Below the pieces are notes generated by a model. That model was not told the DNA's origin, made no database searches, and saw only the letters and a list, made by a program, of their open reading frames with translations. The position numbers and the translations under genes were made by a program. From contig JAUWMS010000197.1 of NCBI GenBank assembly GCA_030613045.1, forward strand, positions 1 to 5,826: DNA of 5,826 bases, in the 5' to 3' direction. Shown one piece after another: positions 5,062 to 5,826 of this stretch; positions within the stretch are counted from its first letter, which is position 1; each line of letters starts with the position of its first letter. This stretch comes from Candidatus Latescibacterota bacterium. GTDB lineage: Bacteria > Latescibacterota > 4484-107.

Positions 5062-5826
5062 AAAATTGCGCCGGCTCCATAAATGGCTCCCCCGGAACGC
5101 GGCTGTCCGTCTGATCCAACACGTCCTTCAGCCGCTGAACAACGAAGGGTTCGTCCGTGGGCGTTTCGATCCACCAGCGTTCCCGCGTGCCGGGTTCCTC
5201 TTCCTCGCCGAGGATGTCCGTTTTGGGGAAATATCCGGCCTCCTGCAGTTGCTTCACCAAGGTGGGATATTTTTCTCGCGGCACGATGAGCGCGGACGGC
5301 GACAATTCTCCCTTGATGAAAGACGCCAGTTTTTTGCTCGCCTTGATCTCGTGCGCGAGTTCCGGCGTTTGGGTGCACAGCAAAAAGGCGCTTCGGAACT
5401 GAATCTCTCCGTATCGTCCCGCCCAGTCCGAGATGGAATACCGCAAATTTTGAGGCAGGGGAACCTTCGAATACGTCTCCAGAAAACGCAGCATCTCCTC
5501 TGCTCCCATCCCGCGCTCCGAAGCCCGGTACACCGAGTCCCGTTCGATGCGATAGGTCAGCATCTGATCCACCGACACCAACTCCGCAAAGCGCTCCAAC
5601 TGATGGCGCAGCTTCAAATCCAAATCTCTCGGGACCAGGATCTCGAAATTGGGCTGCACGAAAAACTCCGCCACCGCAGGTTCGACCGATTCTGGGGCTT
5701 CGTCTCGCAGCACGTCCCTGCCCATTGGGGTCAGGGCCCCGCGCGTCGCCTGTTCCACCTCGGCCGCATCCAACGCGCCCACACCGAGCCAGTACAAATT
5801 TTGGCTGATCTTCAGTACGCGCGTTT
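5060..5826 (-). CDS. XPB/Ssl2-type helicase-associated domain protein, 5' end beyond the window
   Basis: The frame is open to the window edge (first complete codon 5822-5824, reading TRVLKISQNLYWLG), so only the C-terminal 254 residues are seen. A TTG at 5795-5797 could be mistaken for a start but lies in coding sequence. Visible residues about 54-149 match the helicase-associated domain named after the XPB/Ssl2 N-terminus (Pfam Helicase_C_3): FFVQPNFEILVPRDLDLKLRHQLERFAELVSVD, RDSVYRASERGMGAEEMLRFLETYSKVPLPQNLRYSISDWAGRYGEI. Bacterial members with this domain are typically larger proteins without an obvious helicase core and are poorly characterised. The C-terminal part (SALIVPREKYPTLVKQLQEAGYFPK, then an acidic LGEEEEPGTRERWW segment) resembles the usual tail. 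The stop TGA abuts the CGCAATC array. It is 53 bp from mntA, and co-transcription is plausible. Confidence 0.82.
   Translation of the reverse strand, partial: TRVLKISQNLYWLGVGALDAAEVEQATRGALTPMGRDVLRDEAPESVEPAVAEFFVQPNFEILVPRDLDLKLRHQLERFAELVSVDQMLTYRIERDSVYRASERGMGAEEMLRFLETYSKVPLPQNLRYSISDWAGRYGEIQFRSAFLLCTQTPELAHEIKASKKLASFIKGELSPSALIVPREKYPTLVKQLQEAGYFPKTDILGEEEEPGTRERWWIETPTDEPFVVQRLKDVLDQTDSRVPGEPFMEPAQF

Noticed and set aside
5007..5378. N-terminal extension of mntA to 289 residues
   Set aside because: The added part is antisense-like read-through of the helicase-associated gene in another frame and crosses the CGCAATC array; the MNT domain starts after ATG 5006.
5795..5797. TTG as the start of the helicase-associated gene
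   Set aside because: The frame stays open upstream to the window edge with coding-like sequence (TRVLKISQNLYWLG), and the known family is longer, so the gene continues outside the window.

Overview
The window is a tightly packed bacterial chromosomal segment in which every gene I can support lies on the minus strand. Read in the direction of transcription (from high to low coordinates) the order is: an XPB/Ssl2-type helicase-associated protein (5' end outside the window), a MntA-HepT type nucleotidyltransferase/HEPN toxin-antitoxin pair, a small zinc-ribbon protein, a sugar phosphate isomerase/epimerase-like TIM barrel, lysA (diaminopimelate decarboxylase), dapF (diaminopimelate epimerase), and a LytTR-family response regulator whose 3' end runs off the window. 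Shine-Dalgarno sites are clear for lysA, dapF, the TIM barrel and hepT. Together with the protein families, they mark this as a bacterium. The cysteine-containing 67-residue protein, the lysA/dapF pairing without the other dap genes and the many 7-base intergenic repeats look like an uncultivated lineage of the PVC/FCB or Poribacteria/KSB1/Latescibacteria kind. That placement is an impression from memory, not a result, and the phylum cannot be fixed from the sequence alone.

Metabolically, lysA and dapF are the last two steps of the diaminopimelate route: epimerisation of LL- to meso-diaminopimelate (also a peptidoglycan precursor), then decarboxylation to lysine. Both keep all their catalytic residues. 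The TIM-barrel gene has the usual metal ligands but its substrate cannot be named. The response regulator has an intact receiver domain and enters a LytTR-type region at the window edge; no partner kinase is visible.

The defence-like part is positions 4103-5006. The antitoxin mntA comes first and has a perfect GSX10DXD motif. The toxin hepT has a perfect RX4HXY motif. Their reading frames overlap by 83 bp, and hepT in turn overlaps the zinc-ribbon gene by 4 bp (ATGA), so all three are probably translated as one unit. A three-gene arrangement of this kind is the best candidate for something undescribed here.

The most striking non-coding signal is in the gaps. Most of the longer ones carry short tandem repeats with a period of exactly 7 bp, but with different unit sequences: CGTRAAR (two arrays in opposite orientation), ATTGGTG (two copies bracketing dapF), GTCAGCT, GCCTCTG/GCCCCTG and CGCAATC. 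Three of these arrays start on or within 2 bp of a stop codon. A separate 26-bp hairpin repeat occurs twice, and its one stem substitution keeps pairing only in the minus-strand RNA.
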